DNA from: a candidate division Zixibacteria bacterium HGW-Zixibacteria-1
Lineage (GTDB): Bacteria; Zixibacteria; MSB-5A5; GN15; PGXB01
DNA length: 64,000 nucleotides
Reading direction: 5' to 3'
NCBI GenBank assembly: GCA_002838945.1
Contig: PGXB01000005.1
Location: 1-64,000, forward strand
Shown: positions 41,672 to 50,680 of the stretch, one piece after another
Layout: each line of letters starts with the position of its first letter
Position numbering within the stretch: the first letter of the stretch is position 1
Position numbers and translations under genes: made by a program
Notes under the pieces: generated by a model
What the model was told of the DNA's origin: nothing
The model's database searches: none
Seen by the model: only the letters and a program-made list of their open reading frames with translations

Positions 41672-42651
41672 ACAACCCTCCCCATGATTGAATAACGAAT
41701 GATTGGTAGTTATTTCGCCATGTAAATAGCGTAGACCTTATAATAATCTATTTATTATTTAATCTCGCGATGGACCTTACTATCCTATAATCTATCAACT
41801 ATATGTAAAATACAATTTTACGGAATACTGTCAAGAGATTAATTCGAAGCGGGGAAATCATACAATTATGATATTAATTTAATGCATAGCAGGATAATGA
41901 GATATGCGTGCACGGCATGTATTTCATCCGAGCCTGGGGACTGCTTAAACCTGACGCGGGCTAATATCGAAACTCATGTCCATATAAATTATTCAATGAA
42001 TTCGAATACTTGATTCTTGACATCAATGAATGTTTGGCATATTTTAATAATGTCGTTAAAGGGTGGCATCTCTTTATCGACGATCACATTATTGTAAAAA
42101 CGGCGGCAAGCCCGGCAAGTAATTTATGATTTTCAGAACAAATTACTTGGCTGTCAGGAAGTCATAATCCGGGTCAGTATCAAGCAGCAGGTAAAATAAA
42201 TCTTTAAGTATAATTCAATGACGCTTACAGGTTCGACATAAAATATCGGATTTTTGGGATGCTGAAGATGATTTCAGAACCGTGGGCGAAGTTATTCTCC
42301 TGAAAGTTTCAGATAAGTTCGGCCTGTAACCATAGTATCGCTCGCTCACACAATCCGTTGCCCCACATGCTATTATGTCCACAGGCACAAATTGAACTGA
42401 ATACTTATTTCCCGGAAAATTACGAGAAGCACCCGACTACCCCCCACCGCCTGCCCTGACCATCGTTGCAATCCCGATTTATTCTGCAGTCAAAATTATC
42501 CTGATTAAGTCTATAATTTTCAGTTAAAAGAGAATTGACTTTTGCTAAAGGTTGATTAAATTAAGCGTAATATTTATATATAAGTGAAAGCGGGCTACCG
42601 TGGTCTCGCCACAAAATTTACTGCTTTTAAATACTTCAGGATTAATATCGC
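41672..42651. other. Long AT-rich region with no intact gene
   Basis: About 1 kb without a convincing gene. A stretch at about 41992-42130 reads on the plus strand as EFEYLILDINECLAYF followed by WHLFIDDH, resembling part of a methyltransferase-like domain, but it has no start and stops soon: a likely gene remnant. The perfect 10-bp inverted repeat CAAGTAATTT/AAATTACTTG lies at 42116-42149. Nothing else recognised. Confidence 0.45.
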
Positions 42652-42792
42652 ATGGCGGACAACAAAGAGTATGCCGAGCAGGACTATGGAAAAACACACT
42701 GGCACATTTTCAGCCTTCAGAAGCTTAGTCCGGTCAATTTCGTAAAGATACTCGGCAAAGTACTAAATAATGAATTAAGGCTGATAAAATAG
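42652..42792 (+). CDS. Possible 46-residue protein or gene fragment
   Basis: Frame starting MADNKEYAEQDYGKTHWHIF and ending NNELRLIK. Codon usage looks protein-like, but the ribosome site is weak. It may be the remnant of a longer gene in the degenerate region. Confidence 0.3.
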   Translation: MADNKEYAEQDYGKTHWHIFSLQKLSPVNFVKILGKVLNNELRLIK

Positions 42793-42887
42793 AAGTCGGC
42801 CGCAATTCTATTCTGGTTTTAGCGGGTCGGGTTCGATCCTGCCCTGTTATTATAATTACTTGTTTAAGCGTTTTTACAATTAACTCT

Positions 42888-43688
42888 CTATTCATCAGAT
42901 TTCTGCATCCGGCGCATTTTATGGACCGGCTTGTTCGGGTCAATATTGTCATCATACAGGACCAGGCCCAGGCTTTCGAAAATTATCTCAAACTCCTCAA
43001 AAACGGCGATGGTGATATTCTGCAGGGCGGTGAGATCCTGATACCGACCATTAACGGCTAGATCAAACAACCTCTCAATACTTTTCGGCTTAGTTTGAAA
43101 CTCCCTTGCCTGGGAAATCATTCGCGATGCCGTGACATACGGCTTTTGATTCAGAAATGAGAGCAATTTGAGCGTTTGCATGATCATTTCGAAAAACAGC
43201 ACCGGTATTCCCTCACAGTTTTCCTGGTTGACCGCATTGAGAACTTTCGATACCGTTTCCTGATACTCCGCAAAACAGCCCACGGCCCGGTCCAGACATT
43301 TTTGTTTCAAATCCGGCGGCCGGTAGGCATTCAGTTCGGCGATAAATTCATCATTGATGAGCGGCAACATTCTGTCCGAGCCGGAGAGATACCAGTCCTC
43401 GTTGACATCGAGCGTCGTTTTCAGATAGGTTTCCCTGGTCATCCAGGTAAGCTCGACCAGCATGCCATCGAATATCTTGGCAAAGCCATCCTGCGGCTCG
43501 CCCTCGGGCATCGTCTTGACAAAAGCGGTTAATTCCAGGTCCGAGTAATCGGCATCCTCATTGCGCGCAAATGAACAGCAGACGGCCAGCGGCACCAGAT
43601 TATCCCCGAATTTTTTCCTGATCAGCGGCACCATCTCGAGGATCGCCTTTTCGCGATCTTCATGCGTGTGTTTCTTGATACCTTTCAT
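42888..43688 (-). CDS. Kanamycin-nucleotidyltransferase-like protein
   Basis: 266 residues. The N-terminal nucleotidyltransferase core has CCSFARNEDADYSDLELTAF, matching the GS-x-x-R-x-D-x-x-SD-x-E pattern of ANT(4')/KNTase (the first Gly is Cys), and a later Glu in VELTWMTRE. The C-terminal half is helical, like the KNTase C-terminal domain. The enzyme class adenylylates small hydroxylated molecules or tRNA ends; whether this one gives aminoglycoside resistance cannot be said. It is isolated, with no promoter recognised. Confidence 0.75.
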   Translation of the reverse strand: MKGIKKHTHEDREKAILEMVPLIRKKFGDNLVPLAVCCSFARNEDADYSDLELTAFVKTMPEGEPQDGFAKIFDGMLVELTWMTRETYLKTTLDVNEDWYLSGSDRMLPLINDEFIAELNAYRPPDLKQKCLDRAVGCFAEYQETVSKVLNAVNQENCEGIPVLFFEMIMQTLKLLSFLNQKPYVTASRMISQAREFQTKPKSIERLFDLAVNGRYQDLTALQNITIAVFEEFEIIFESLGLVLYDDNIDPNKPVHKMRRMQKSDE

Positions 43689-43825
43689 GGCTGCGAATCG
43701 ATAATGTTTGATTTCCCAAAAGTATCATGCTTATTCAAAATTGTCAACGAAGATATCTTCGAGTATGACGCAACTGCGCCCGGATTAACATGCCAATCGG
43801 CATTTAGCTATATATTGGACAAATA

Positions 43826-44357
43826 AGACATCTATAAAACTTCGATTACTAAGGGAAAATGATTGCTATGCCAGCCAGAGAGTTATCGCAGGGAAGGAGT
43901 CTCCGGACTCCTGCCGATTCAAAATCTACGATTCACTAAATATATTTTCCGACAGCCAGAATATAAACTAAGGTCGCTAATACGACAATAAATTTATTAA
44001 ATTAAATGGATGGGGATTTTGGGCATAAGAAAATCGGGTTGCAGGGAACATCTATGGAATTTCGATTACTCTGGGAAAATGATCGCTATGGCAGACCGAA
44101 GGCCAAAATGGCGCTGTTGCGCCATGGGACATCTATAGAACTTCGATTACCTTGGCAAAATGACTGCTATGGCAGACCGAAGGCCAAGACCAGATGAATT
44201 CTGGCGGGCACAAGGGGACATCTATAGAACTCTGATTACTTTGGGAAACTGACCGCTATGGCAGACCGACAGGCCAAAAGGCGCTGTTGCGCCATGGGAC
44301 ATCTATAGAACTTTGATTAATCACGGGAAACTGACCGCTAAGGCAGACCGACAGGCC
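43826..44357. repeat. 81-bp-period tandem repeat with internal hairpin
   Basis: Four closely related copies begin near 44047, 44128, 44217 and 44298 (spacings 81, 89, 81), and a degenerate copy begins near 43827. Each contains GACATCTATAGAACT, then CGATTACTTTGG, GACCGCTATGGCAGACCGA and AGGCCAAAA. Copies 1 and 3 end in the perfect hairpin ATGGCGC-TGTT-GCGCCAT. The array lies directly downstream of tRNA-Ser. Because 81 is divisible by three, a frame at 44006-44197 runs through two copies, but it has no ribosome site. Confidence 0.85.
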
Positions 44358-44375
44358 AAAACATACTATTGTATG
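44358..44375 (-). terminator. Terminator of tRNA-Ser
   Basis: On the minus strand CATAC-AATA-GTATG followed by TTTT, directly after the tRNA 3' end. Confidence 0.7.
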
Positions 44376-44460
44376 CGGAGAGGCAGGGATTCGAACCCTG
44401 GATACCTTGCGGTATAACTGCTTAGCAGGCAGCCCCGTTCGACCACTCCGGCACCTCTCC
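44376..44460 (-). tRNA. tRNA-Ser (anticodon GCT)
   Basis: Acceptor GGAGAGG (44460-44454) pairs with CCTCTCC (44383-44377), discriminator G. The anticodon stem GCTGC/GCAGT with loop CTGCTAA gives GCT. A long variable arm (TATACCGCAAGGTATCC) and a GGTTCGAATCC T-arm are present. CCA is not encoded. Confidence 0.95.
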
Positions 44461-44581
44461 GTTGCAATTCGCAGAAGTTCCAATATATCAGAAATTGGAA
44501 GAATTTCAAGCTATTTCTGTAAAAGAAATACCGGCCCAGGTCAGGAACCGGCAGAGATTTTTGTGATTCCGGCAGGCGATA

Positions 44582-44971
44582 TCAGCCTTCGGCGGCCAGA
44601 TGCCAGCAGACCCGCTCGATCACAAGGCTCAAATCCTGGGCATCAAACGGCTTGGTGATAAATTCATCGGCTCCCAGCAGAAAGGCTTTTCTGACGGAAT
44701 CGGCATCGCCGCTGCCGGTGATAAGCACCACCCGAATTTCAGGGTATTCCTTCTTGACCGCCTTCAATACGGCAAATCCATCCATCCCCGGCATAATCAC
44801 ATCACATATCAGCAGATCGACCTGATGCTCCCGAAGATATTCCAGGGCCGCAACGCCGCCGGAGACCGATGAGGCCGCAAATCCGGCCATATGGAGCATC
44901 TCCACGATGGTCCGCACAGCCTCCGGTTCGTCGTCGATGACAAGGATTTCGACCGCTTCCTTCATCAGCAT
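44582..44971 (-). CDS. Stand-alone CheY-like receiver A
   Basis: 129 residues, one receiver domain: VIDDEPEAV, acceptor Asp in LLICDVIMPGMDG, Thr in VVLITGS, Lys in FITKPFDAQDL. No output domain, so it signals by protein contact. It overlaps the next receiver gene by 7 bp and belongs to the row of signalling genes that follows the flagellar operon. Confidence 0.92.
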   Translation of the reverse strand: MLMKEAVEILVIDDEPEAVRTIVEMLHMAGFAASSVSGGVAALEYLREHQVDLLICDVIMPGMDGFAVLKAVKKEYPEIRVVLITGSGDADSVRKAFLLGADEFITKPFDAQDLSLVIERVCWHLAAEG

Positions 44972-45405
44972 CTGGATGAAACCGCTTTCTCGAATGTCAT
45001 CATGACTTCATCGACGAAGTTTTCCATCAAGACCGGCTTATACATGAGCTTGTTGGCGCCCTGCACCCCGGCCTGACGAACCAGACTCTCGGTGGCATTG
45101 CCGGTAATGACGATTACGGGCAGATAAGGTTTCAGTTCCTTGATTTTCGAGACCGCCTCAACTCCGGACATTTCCGGCATGATAAGATCCATGGTAACCA
45201 GATCATAATCCGATTCCTGGACCATCTTCAGCGCCTCGGCGCCGTTCTCGGCCATCGATACTTCCACCGAACCGGTTATTTCGCAGAACTGCTTAAAAAT
45301 GTCCCTGACCCGCGGTTCATCGTCGACAATCAGAACCCTGAAGGCTCTTCCCTGGCGACGCGCCAGATTTTCAATCTTTGCGATATCCATAATATTTCCC
45401 GTCAT
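44965..45405 (-). CDS. Stand-alone CheY-like receiver B
   Basis: 146 residues with an N-terminal extension of about 20. Receiver: LIVDDEPRVRD, acceptor in LVTMDLIMPEMSG, Thr in VIVITGN, Lys in LMYKPVL. Not more similar to receiver A than to ordinary receivers. It overlaps receiver A. Confidence 0.92.
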   Translation of the reverse strand: MTGNIMDIAKIENLARRQGRAFRVLIVDDEPRVRDIFKQFCEITGSVEVSMAENGAEALKMVQESDYDLVTMDLIMPEMSGVEAVSKIKELKPYLPVIVITGNATESLVRQAGVQGANKLMYKPVLMENFVDEVMMTFEKAVSSRC

Positions 45406-45431
45406 ATATCAAAATGTTGTCTGTTGACTGC

Positions 45432-45821
45432 CTAAATCTTCTTGTAATTGTTCAACTGACTTTTACTCTTTTTTATTTCCGAAATCGTATATAAGACCTT
45501 TCGACTCAGGGAATGAATCTCGTTGAGTGTGGTCTCGATACGATCCAGGCTCCGGCTGTCTTTTTGAGGCGAAAAAACCAGCCTGTCCTCATTCTTAAAC
45601 GCCTTCATGATACCGGTTATTTCTTTGACCACCTCCACGGAACCATTAACCAATTTGGTAAATTCCGGTTCCATGAAGGACAGTTCCTTGATCTGCTGCT
45701 TTGACTTGGCCAGATTAATGGCCAGATTGAGAGCCAGCATTTTGACTTCATCGGCCAGATGATCGATCTGCGAGACCCAGTCCTCGAGACCCTGATCGGG
45801 TATGTTGTTATTTTTTTTCAT
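45432..45821 (-). CDS. Helical protein resembling an MCP signalling-hairpin tip
   Basis: 129 residues, all-helical, no membrane segment. The segment IDHLADEVKMLALNLAINLA followed by KSKQQ mirrors the methyl-accepting chemotaxis consensus IxxIAxQTNLLALNAAIEAA, and VNGSVEVVKEITGIM resembles the following arm. It lacks a sensor, HAMP and most of the coiled coil, so it may be a short soluble adaptor that mimics the receptor tip. It lies among three receivers, overlapping the upstream one by 14 bp. Confidence 0.6.
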   Translation of the reverse strand: MKKNNNIPDQGLEDWVSQIDHLADEVKMLALNLAINLAKSKQQIKELSFMEPEFTKLVNGSVEVVKEITGIMKAFKNEDRLVFSPQKDSRSLDRIETTLNEIHSLSRKVLYTISEIKKSKSQLNNYKKI

Positions 45822-46173
45822 GCGTCACCAGCAATGATTCGATTTTATCTTTCAATGGCTTTATGTCGGTCGATTTGACGATATATCCGTCCGCCAGCCA
45901 GGTATGGAAATCGGACTTATACACGGCATAGGCGCTGTTAAGGACTATAAAGATTTCGGGATGCTCCGTCCTGATTTGTTTGAGTAATTCCAGGCCGCTG
46001 ACATCTTCCAATTCTATATCGAGAACTACCAGATCGACTTTTTTCTGTCTCAGCAATGTCAGTGCCTCCTCGCCTCCGGCCGCCGTATCGATATTGTAAC
46101 CTTCACGAGACAGGAACGCTGCATACAGCTTTCTCACATGATTTTCATCATCAACAATAAGGATATCAGGCAT
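45808..46173 (-). CDS. Stand-alone receiver C
   Basis: 121 residues: LIVDDENHVRKLY, acceptor in LVVLDIELEDVSG, Ser in IVLNSAY and Lys in YIVKSTDIKPL (the usual KP is KS). The start at ATG 46173 has GGGGAG 6 nt upstream; the upstream in-frame ATG would add 28 unrelated residues inside the kinase gene. Overlaps the kinase stop by 8 bp, so the two are translationally coupled. Confidence 0.88.
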   Translation of the reverse strand: MPDILIVDDENHVRKLYAAFLSREGYNIDTAAGGEEALTLLRQKKVDLVVLDIELEDVSGLELLKQIRTEHPEIFIVLNSAYAVYKSDFHTWLADGYIVKSTDIKPLKDKIESLLVTHEKK

Positions 46174-47941
46174 TATTTTCTCCCCTATACTCGGGCAGTT
46201 CAATATATATTTCCGGCGGTGTCTTTTCGCCGCCGGCCAGGCCGAAACCGCCCCCATGATATTTTATCGTCTCCCCGGCCACAATAATTGACAGTCTTTG
46301 CGTTCCCGTGGAGGAACCGAATATTTGCTGAAGGGTTTTTTTGACTTTGGCGAGGGCCGCCTCGCTCCCCTGAAAACCGATGACAAAACGCACCAATCCA
46401 TCATCTTTTGCGGTCGAAAAACAGACTTTGCATTCACCGGTCAGTTCCTCGATAGTGAGATTCATGAACTGGAACAGGGCATGCTGCAGCTGATCCGGAT
46501 TACCCCAGACTTCCATAGTTGCATCCGAAACCTGGATTTTCGGGGGTTTGACATTATGCTTCAGCCTTGACAGAAACAGTTCATAAGTCTGCCTGGTAAG
46601 GTGATTGAAGTCTATTGCCCTCGTTTTTGTGCGGCTGGCCCGCGAAAAATCGAGAACCTGATTCAGAACCGATTCCGCCCGCCGGGCTTCCGAAAGAATA
46701 ATATTCAGATATTCGCTGTTGCCGTCGCGCCCGTCCGATGACAGCATCAGGTTGGCAAAACCGCCGATTACCGTCAGGGGGTTGCGCAGTTCATGGGCGA
46801 TCGATGAAGTCAGCTCGCCGATGACCGACATTTTTTCAATGCGTATAATTTGATCCTGCGATTCCGCTATCTGCCGATTTTTTTCTTCGAGACAAGCGGC
46901 ATGCTCGACCAGATCTTCATGCAATTGCGAGCGCTCCATGGCCACGGCGGTATGATTGGCAAAGGTCTGCAGAAGCTGGACATCGGCATCGCGAATGACT
47001 TTCCCGGTGATCTGGTTGTCGGCGGCTATCAGACCCAGCCTTCGCCCGTTACTGATTATCGGAGCCACCGCCAGATTTTGGGTATTGAGTTTCTCCAGAA
47101 TTTTCATGGTGCCGGCATCGATATTGGCACCGAAAAATACATTGATGCCTATTCCCTCATTGACCGCCCGGCTGAAGGCGCAGGTATCGTTCAAAGTTAT
47201 TTCCCAGCCGTTAATCATTGCCCCCAGTGAATTAATCGAACTATTTTCACGTTCGCGATAATCGTTAAGCAACTCAATCAGCGTTTTCTGCTGGCTGGCC
47301 AGCCGGCTCCATATCTCTCCGGCCTCCTGCGGACTCCCCGGACCGATGGCCATTTCCGCCTTGAGTTTGCCTTCCTTCTGATCCAGCAAAAAGAGAAAGG
47401 CCCGGTTAAAACCAAGTCCCTGGTTGGCGGTTACGGCGGTCAATATCATTTGCAGAATCTCAGCATGGGCCACCGCCGATGATAAGGCTTCGGATACCTG
47501 GCCCATGATCGACAGTTCATAGATGGCTTCTTCCAGTTCGGATTTGCGCTTGAAGGTGTCGGTAACATCCTGCAGTATTCCGAGAATCCCCGATATCTCG
47601 CCGTTTTCCTTTCGATAAGGACTGCAGAAAACATTAAGAACCGCATAGTGGCCGTGGCAGTTGCTGCAGCGATGATCATATAGATGAAATGTCCGGCCTG
47701 ATATGACCGATTGAAAGGCCCTGTCCATACCACAATTCATGATTGCATCGACATCATATAACGATTGGCCGGTCGTATCCTTGATAGAATCGACCCCGAT
47801 AATCCGGGCCGCCTCATCATTAAGATATTTTATCCGCCCCCCGTTATCGACGACAAAAATCCCCAGGGGATGATTGTCGAAGGAACTCCTCAGGGATGTC
47901 TCCCCGATTTGCGCCGAAAGGGCATCTGCCACTTCAACCAT
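46166..47941 (-). CDS. PAS-GAF histidine kinase with eroded ATPase domain
   Basis: 591 residues, soluble. PAS (about 15-135, with a Cys cluster CSNCHGHY), GAF (about 150-345), coiled coil, then a HisKA domain with phospho-His in SSIAHELRNPLTVIGG. The catalytic domain has an N-box-like QHALFQFMNLTIEEL, but the G1 box DxGxG is missing (GFQGSEA there), and the G2 region reads STGTQRLSIIVAGETIKYHGG rather than GTGLGL. ATP binding is therefore doubtful. It overlaps the preceding HisKA-only gene by 8 bp and receiver C by 8 bp; partner proteins may phosphorylate it. Confidence 0.85.
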   Translation of the reverse strand: MVEVADALSAQIGETSLRSSFDNHPLGIFVVDNGGRIKYLNDEAARIIGVDSIKDTTGQSLYDVDAIMNCGMDRAFQSVISGRTFHLYDHRCSNCHGHYAVLNVFCSPYRKENGEISGILGILQDVTDTFKRKSELEEAIYELSIMGQVSEALSSAVAHAEILQMILTAVTANQGLGFNRAFLFLLDQKEGKLKAEMAIGPGSPQEAGEIWSRLASQQKTLIELLNDYRERENSSINSLGAMINGWEITLNDTCAFSRAVNEGIGINVFFGANIDAGTMKILEKLNTQNLAVAPIISNGRRLGLIAADNQITGKVIRDADVQLLQTFANHTAVAMERSQLHEDLVEHAACLEEKNRQIAESQDQIIRIEKMSVIGELTSSIAHELRNPLTVIGGFANLMLSSDGRDGNSEYLNIILSEARRAESVLNQVLDFSRASRTKTRAIDFNHLTRQTYELFLSRLKHNVKPPKIQVSDATMEVWGNPDQLQHALFQFMNLTIEELTGECKVCFSTAKDDGLVRFVIGFQGSEAALAKVKKTLQQIFGSSTGTQRLSIIVAGETIKYHGGGFGLAGGEKTPPEIYIELPEYRGENNA

Positions 47942-48815
47942 GTCTTTCTCCCATAGATGATTTTTCCAGATTAAGCATGCTCAGGTCGTCGTCATCAAGA
48001 TATGACTGCGTAACGAGATCCTGTATTTCCAGCAGGCGGCGATTTATATCGGCGATTCTGATAGCCTCGTTGTAGATAATTTTCAGCCGGTCATAAACGC
48101 CCTTTTCGAGATTTTTATTTATGTAGAGAAGGTATTCGGCATTTCCGGTAATAACCGACAACGGATTATTTATTTCATGATTGATCGATGCCGCCAGTTC
48201 CCTGACCGACTTGAGCTTTTCGGCTCCGACAATTTCTTCCTGGGCATGTTTGAGACGCTGCTGCGCCTCTTCCAATTCCCGATTTTTTTCCTCAAGCTCA
48301 CGGTGAGCCCGGGAACGTTCGATGAAGGAAGCTATCTGGTCCCCGATGATGGTGAGTAGTTTTACATCTTTATCCCTGAATGAATTTTCGACGCCGTCAT
48401 AAAACAGGGCAATACCGATCAACCGGTTCTCCACTATGAGAGGTATTATCAGAAGAGCATTGTCGTTCGTCTTGGCATGCTGATCCTTCTCCAGACTGCA
48501 GGAAATCAGGGTCGGCTTTTGCAGCGAAATCAGCCATTTCAGATAATCGGATTCCCCGGTCTGGCTGACCGCATTGGACAAATCTATCTCACCCCCGAAA
48601 GCAGTGACCTCAATCAGTTGCGCGTTGTCGGGATTGTACAGGTACAGGACCGATGATTCAAAAGGAACCACCCTTTGAATCGATTCCAGGGCCCTTTTAT
48701 ATGTCTGGTTGTCCGGCATGGAATTTCTGAACACGGCGGTAATTTCCGCCATAAGGTTGATTTTCGTCCAGAAACGACTGACCGGCTCTTCTGCTTTATT
48801 CCCATTAGCCGTCAA
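47934..48815 (-). CDS. GAF-HisKA protein without ATPase domain
   Basis: 293 residues. GAF domain (about 35-170), coiled coil (ELEEKNRELEEAQQRLKHAQ) and a HisKA dimerisation domain with ASINHEINNPLSVITG. The protein then ends about 70 residues later without any HATPase_c domain. It may be a phospho-acceptor served by another kinase. The start is a TTG at 48815 with GAGG 8 nt upstream. It overlaps the kinase gene downstream by 8 bp. Confidence 0.82.
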   Translation of the reverse strand: MTANGNKAEEPVSRFWTKINLMAEITAVFRNSMPDNQTYKRALESIQRVVPFESSVLYLYNPDNAQLIEVTAFGGEIDLSNAVSQTGESDYLKWLISLQKPTLISCSLEKDQHAKTNDNALLIIPLIVENRLIGIALFYDGVENSFRDKDVKLLTIIGDQIASFIERSRAHRELEEKNRELEEAQQRLKHAQEEIVGAEKLKSVRELAASINHEINNPLSVITGNAEYLLYINKNLEKGVYDRLKIIYNEAIRIADINRRLLEIQDLVTQSYLDDDDLSMLNLEKSSMGERHG

Positions 48816-49404
48816 GGTGATTTCCTCGAGTTAATTTTTTTATCTCTTGGTAGAGCCAGGCCGCGGCCCTCTCCTCCAATTCGTCGAATAAAAGCGGCTT
48901 TTCATCGGCCGGAACCATCAGGTCGGCATCCGTTTTATCGTCATCGACGATCTGCCATTTGTCGGAGGCCTTAACATCGCATTCGATATGTTTCAGGTCG
49001 ATCAAACGGCCCTTTTTCAGATCGATGATTCGCAGCGTTCCCTCCATTACTGCATAGACACGATAGCGGAAAATAACCCATGGTATCAGGGTGACCTTGC
49101 GCTGTTCGAGATCGATGCGGTCGATGGTCACATCCACCAGATACCGCCCCCCCTGCTGCTGACCCCACAGCACCATATCTTCGAAACTCATGGCTGAAGT
49201 CGAAGTCGGGAGGGTCCGACGTATGATCGTCGCGCGATTCATCGACGTCAGCAACATATCAACCTTTTCTTCCAGCTCATTATCCGACCAGGGGCATGCT
49301 GGCGACTTCAGGCTGACTATGATGTCGTTCTGAGCCGACGCGAGGCCGGGGAACAAAAACATCACCGCCAATATGACTATGACAAGAACACTCCTGTAGG
49401 ACAT
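48805..49404 (-). CDS. Exported hypothetical protein of the flagellar region
   Basis: About 199 residues. Signal peptide VLVIVILAVMFLFPGLASAQ, then an alpha/beta domain (VDVTIDRIDLEQRKVTLIPW, VMEGTLRIIDLKKGRLIDL) reminiscent of periplasmic proteins that modify surface structures; no family assigned. Start at ATG 49404 (GAGG 9 nt upstream), not the longer frame. Position between PilZ and kinase genes suggests a motility-related role. Confidence 0.6.
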   Translation of the reverse strand: MSYRSVLVIVILAVMFLFPGLASAQNDIIVSLKSPACPWSDNELEEKVDMLLTSMNRATIIRRTLPTSTSAMSFEDMVLWGQQQGGRYLVDVTIDRIDLEQRKVTLIPWVIFRYRVYAVMEGTLRIIDLKKGRLIDLKHIECDVKASDKWQIVDDDKTDADLMVPADEKPLLFDELEERAAAWLYQEIKKLTRGNHLDG

Positions 49405-49405
49405 T

Positions 49406-49930
49406 TTATTTTTCCTCTTTCGTAACCTTCCGGGTATATATGTATTTATTGAGGATATTGCGAAGGTGTTCATCGAATGAAGTGTAGTCTTGCGGAATCA
49501 GCTCGTACTCCGCCGTACTGAGATAATCGGTCAGCTTCTCACGAGTGATAAATTCGATGCCTATCAGCCATTCGTTTTCATCCGATTCGGCCCGCTTGAC
49601 AAGGCCGATGACGTTGCTGATGACTTCGATTCCCTGCAGCATCATTTTTACGACAACCAGCGTCCCCTCCTCAAGGGGGGCTTCGCTGAGAATGAGAACG
49701 CCGCCGGCCGATACATTCAGAATGGAGCCGGTGTAAGCCGGGCCGTCTCCCTGCGGCCAAAAGCTGTTGGTACGATCCTTCATCACCGAATAACTTAGCG
49801 GGTCGGTTATTTCGAGTCGGATAAAGCGCCTTTTCTCGTCCTTTTCGATTTTGAAAGGAGCCTTAATCGAAATCGTATTCCGATTGTGTCCCGTCCCGGT
49901 ACTATTTCTGGTCTTCTCTTTACTCATCAT
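49406..49930 (-). CDS. PilZ-domain protein 1 of the flagellar cluster
   Basis: 174 residues. A basic N-terminal tail precedes a PilZ domain with EKRRFIRLEI (RxxxR motif) and LNVSAGGVLIL (D/N-x-S-x-x-G). It should bind c-di-GMP. It stands 3 bp after the next PilZ gene upstream. The C-terminal 30 residues are not part of the domain. Confidence 0.85.
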   Translation of the reverse strand: MMSKEKTRNSTGTGHNRNTISIKAPFKIEKDEKRRFIRLEITDPLSYSVMKDRTNSFWPQGDGPAYTGSILNVSAGGVLILSEAPLEEGTLVVVKMMLQGIEVISNVIGLVKRAESDENEWLIGIEFITREKLTDYLSTAEYELIPQDYTSFDEHLRNILNKYIYTRKVTKEEK

Positions 49931-49933
49931 CCT

Positions 49934-50680
49934 TTACTCCTGCAATAAGATATTTCCATATTTTTCTGTCAAAAATTTATCCAGATCATCTCTTGATTTT
50001 TTATCGAAGTCGAAAAGTTTTTCGGGGAGATTTCGTATCAGACTTCTCGGCACGGTATCGTGGCAATATTCCCGGATCACGAATTCAGCCCCGGCATTGA
50101 AATAGTTATCCCGCCCGGGCCGACAGTGCCGGATGCGGCCGACTATCAGATCGGGGATGGTAACCTCGGGCAAACCGAGATTGACTATCATATAGTAATC
50201 ATCCGACAGATTGAGTGGAAGTTCCACCAGCAAGCCGCCGGCACTGAGATTAAGCGTTCTGGTCCTCATCCACCGCAGACGATTGAGCCTGACCATGGCG
50301 ATATTCGCCGAGTCAAAACAGGCCAGCCTGACTTCCATTTCAATATCGATTCGCTGATAGGCACGATTGATTATGGGAAAGATGGTATCGGCCAGCGGTA
50401 TTTGAAGTTTGCCTTTGTGAGGCACCGCGATCTTGGAACAGAAAACAACCGGCTCGCCCTTATATGACAGGTGCACCTCGACATTTTGATTATGAATCAG
50501 GTCGGCGACCAGGCCGGATGAACCCGAACGATCCATCAACAATTTCCCGCCGCTGACTCCGACGATACGGGTGGTAAGGACCTTTCCGGGAAACTGATCG
50601 GTCTTCATTTTCACCTGACATCCGACCAATTCCGAGGAATCTATTTCTGTGCCGGCTATGACGGCTCTTTCGGGACTCAT
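49934..50680 (-). CDS. YcgR-like PilZ protein 2
   Basis: 248 residues. An N-terminal YcgR-N-like beta domain (about 10-115) is followed by a PilZ domain (about 120-225). The binding motif is altered: the RxxxR position reads NRAYQRIDIEMEV and the second motif is LNLSAGGLLVEL. By analogy with YcgR it would slow the motor on binding c-di-GMP at the FliG/FliM interface. One of three consecutive PilZ genes; its start overlaps the stop of the upstream one. Confidence 0.8.
   Translation of the reverse strand: MSPERAVIAGTEIDSSELVGCQVKMKTDQFPGKVLTTRIVGVSGGKLLMDRSGSSGLVADLIHNQNVEVHLSYKGEPVVFCSKIAVPHKGKLQIPLADTIFPIINRAYQRIDIEMEVRLACFDSANIAMVRLNRLRWMRTRTLNLSAGGLLVELPLNLSDDYYMIVNLGLPEVTIPDLIVGRIRHCRPGRDNYFNAGAEFVIREYCHDTVPRSLIRNLPEKLFDFDKKSRDDLDKFLTEKYGNILLQE

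Noticed and set aside
44006-44197. 63-codon frame through the tandem repeat
   Set aside because: It is open only because the period is divisible by three; no ribosome site and it stops in the second copy.
43826-44357. CRISPR-like array
   Set aside because: The whole 81-bp unit is repeated, without constant short repeats alternating with unique spacers, and no cas gene is near.
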